This document shows positions 15,460 to 16,686 of a DNA stretch of 16,686 nt, in pieces. The DNA comes from Cymbomonas tetramitiformis (taxonomy: Eukaryota; Chlorophyta; Pyramimonadophyceae; Pyramimonadales; Pyramimonadaceae). Under the pieces are notes generated by a model that had not been told where the DNA came from, ran no database searches, and saw nothing but the letters and a program-made list of their open reading frames with translations. The stretch is from assembly GCA_001247695.2 (NCBI GenBank), contig LGRX02031168.1, positions 1 through 16,686 of the forward strand, written 5' to 3'. Made by a program: the position numbers and the translations under genes. The stretch's first letter is position 1. Every line of letters begins with the position of its first letter.

Positions 15460-15753
15460 CTATGCGCTACGTGGGGAGCGCGTATCAGACGAACTGTCCC
15501 TGGCTGATTCAAACAGGCGCTTAGTGCGTGGGAATTTGCAGAGTCGCTGTAAATTCAGCGAGGAAATATAAATATTCGATACAAATTTACGCAAGGCCAA
15601 GATGATTTTGAAAGGTTCAGTGTTATCTGCAGAATGTTTTGAAATCGTCTCTATTCTCCTTAAAAGCTCCTTTCCTACAGCTGCAGCTAGGCGTTTTGTG
15701 ACTTCTCGGTTCGCGATGTTTCGCCTTCTCCAATCAGCGATCTGCTTCTTCAT
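15460..15753 (-). CDS. Hypothetical small helical ORF, 97 aa
   Basis: The frame runs from ATG at 15751-15753 to TAG at 15460-15462. The N-terminal two thirds (MKKQIADWRRRN onward, to about residue 65) are basic, amphipathic and coding-like in composition. The C-terminal third overlaps the GAATTC-rich zone and looks random. The real unit could be a single exon ending at a GT near 15577-15580. No family is recognised. Chance or a decayed gene fragment is possible. Confidence 0.25.
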   Translation of the reverse strand: MKKQIADWRRRNIANREVTKRLAAAVGKELLRRIETISKHSADNTEPFKIILALRKFVSNIYISSLNLQRLCKFPRTKRLFESARDSSSDTRSPRSA

Positions 15754-16140
15754 TTGAACTGTCGCCAAATGCTACATCCCGTTGGTGACTCTTGAGCTAC
15801 TACATTCTGATGATGGCTGCTGTTGTGACGTGGTGTCACATGTGGTGCGTCCATGTCGAGTTGCCGTGAACGTCTGCGCTTGGGGCGCGGTGCAGTGCTT
15901 CGCGTCTGTACCCGTCGGTGTTGCCGGTGCCAGCGGTGATCCGGTGCGGCGAGTAGGAGATTTCGTCCACGTGGCGCGGATGAGGCGCTGTGGTGCCTGT
16001 GATGTTCCTTGATCTTCACGAGGCCGTAGATGGGCTCAGCCAGGCCCGGCGGGAGCCGCGCCACGCCCGGCGGACTGTTGCCCCGGTTGTGCGAGCAGGG
16101 GCAGTTCAGAGAGAAAGCATTTTGTAGAACGGGAAATGGG
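15754..16140. other. GC-rich region without a supported gene
   Basis: A minus-strand frame (15750-16064) and a plus-strand frame (15782-16012) both exist. The minus product is His/Arg/Pro-rich and the plus product Val/Cys-rich; neither shows a domain. I see nothing firm here. Confidence 0.35.
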
Positions 16141-16686
16141 TCAGGGCGAATGTAGCTCGAGTTTGGCGTTGGTGTCGTACGTGGTGACGTGGCTGTCGTG
16201 CTGCTGAATAACTGACTGGGGTGTTTTGGGTAGATGTAAAGGCTGATACGCCATGGGTGGTGCCCGTGGCTGCTGTGCGATGGTGCTGTTGTCGTGACGC
16301 ATCGTACTGTACTGCGTTGGCGTGTTTTGGGTGTAATTGAGATGCGTGACCAGCGTCATCATGCAAATAACTGATTATGAGGAAGGGGTAGTCTGGGGGG
16401 CGCCGTACTGATCGCGGGTTTCACGGAGTTTCGACTCGCGAAAGGGGATGTGATTGTGAGGTTTACTCCTGTAAAGGTGGCAGTCAGGAAGGCTCGCCCT
16501 TGGACGTAGGTGCTGGCATCTGCTTTCCTGGTGGTTTGCTGAAGCAAGATTTACATTGGGCTGACGTGGGTTGCTGGTGGTATCTGAGCGTGAAATTGGG
16601 GCGGTGGTGTGGCTGGTTATAAATGCTGGCGGTATCTGAGCGTGAAGTTGGGACGGTGGTGTGGCTGGTATGAATGCTGGTGGTAT
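16141..16686 (-). pseudogene. P/Q/T/H-rich frame interrupted by one in-frame TAA, partial at the right edge
   Basis: On the minus strand one frame is open from the window edge to 16141 except for a single TAA at 16375-16377. Both sides share the same Pro/Gln/Thr/His-rich composition. The codon after the TAA starts SVIC, and a related downstream segment reads PQSVIQQH with CAG at the position of the TAA. Internal repeats include two copies of ACCCAAAACAC. It looks like a low-complexity coding region (transcription-factor tail or retroelement gag) with one nonsense change, but noncoding repeat DNA is also possible. The first about 110 bp at the right edge overlap a tandem repeat. Confidence 0.3.
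16576..16686. repeat. 51-52-bp tandem repeat running off the right edge
   Basis: Units start at 16576, 16628 and 16679 with GGTGGTATCTGAGCG or GGCGGTATCTGAGCG, and contain GGTGGTGTGGCTGGT. Two full units (52 and 51 bp) and the start of a third are visible. The one-base length difference shifts the frame, arguing against a coding function. Confidence 0.85.

Noticed and set aside
15116..15571. 151-codon plus-strand ORF
   Set aside because: It begins at GTG, with its first ATG at 15173. It has no domain, and its repeated NSGY peptides are only the GAATTC motif translated.

Overview
The window is eukaryotic nuclear DNA, most likely from a green alga. The evidence is a plant-type leucine-rich-repeat (LRR) gene with a 72-nt phase-2 exon, a long Ser/Pro-rich wall-type tract, GT-AG introns, low gene density and several layers of transposable elements. 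The retroelement style reminds me of large repeat-rich prasinophyte genomes such as Cymbomonas or Pyramimonas. That is an impression, not a demonstrated assignment.

Layout. (1) 1-6836: the 3' part of a Ty1/copia LTR retrotransposon. One uninterrupted frame of more than 2,090 codons runs from the left edge to 6284 and carries gag zinc knuckle, protease, a methyltransferase-like insert, integrase, reverse transcriptase and RNase H. A triple repeat, a polypurine tract and the probable start of the 3' LTR follow. (2) 6837-7616: a minisatellite of about 24 units of 31-32 bp with a higher-order duplication. (3) 7708-9039 (+): the 3' end of an LRR / Pro-rich / single-TM receptor-like gene, whose proline tract breaks its reading frame. 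(4) 9040-11132: about 2 kb with no convincing gene. (5) 11133-12062 (-): an intronless orphan gene for a 309-aa protein with two predicted TM helices. (6) 12063-13099: intergenic DNA, with a possible hAT-like transposon end and GC-rich repeats from 12780. (7) 13100-14105: two identical 242-bp repeats flanking 300 bp, next to the C-terminal remnant of a tyrosine recombinase on the minus strand. This matches the 3' end of a PAT/Ngaro-type (DIRS-order) retroelement with split direct repeats. (8) 14096-16686: tandem repeats, a dense cluster of GAATTC motifs, an inverted repeat, weak ORFs and a P/Q/T/H-rich minus-strand frame with one internal stop.

The genes do not form a pathway. The window is two host genes in mobile and satellite DNA. 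The two most interesting items are the NPPY methyltransferase-like domain inside an intact copia polyprotein, and the split-repeat tyrosine-recombinase retroelement end. DIRS-order retroelements are known to carry a related methyltransferase-like domain, so the two observations may be connected through domain exchange between retroelement classes. That link is speculative.
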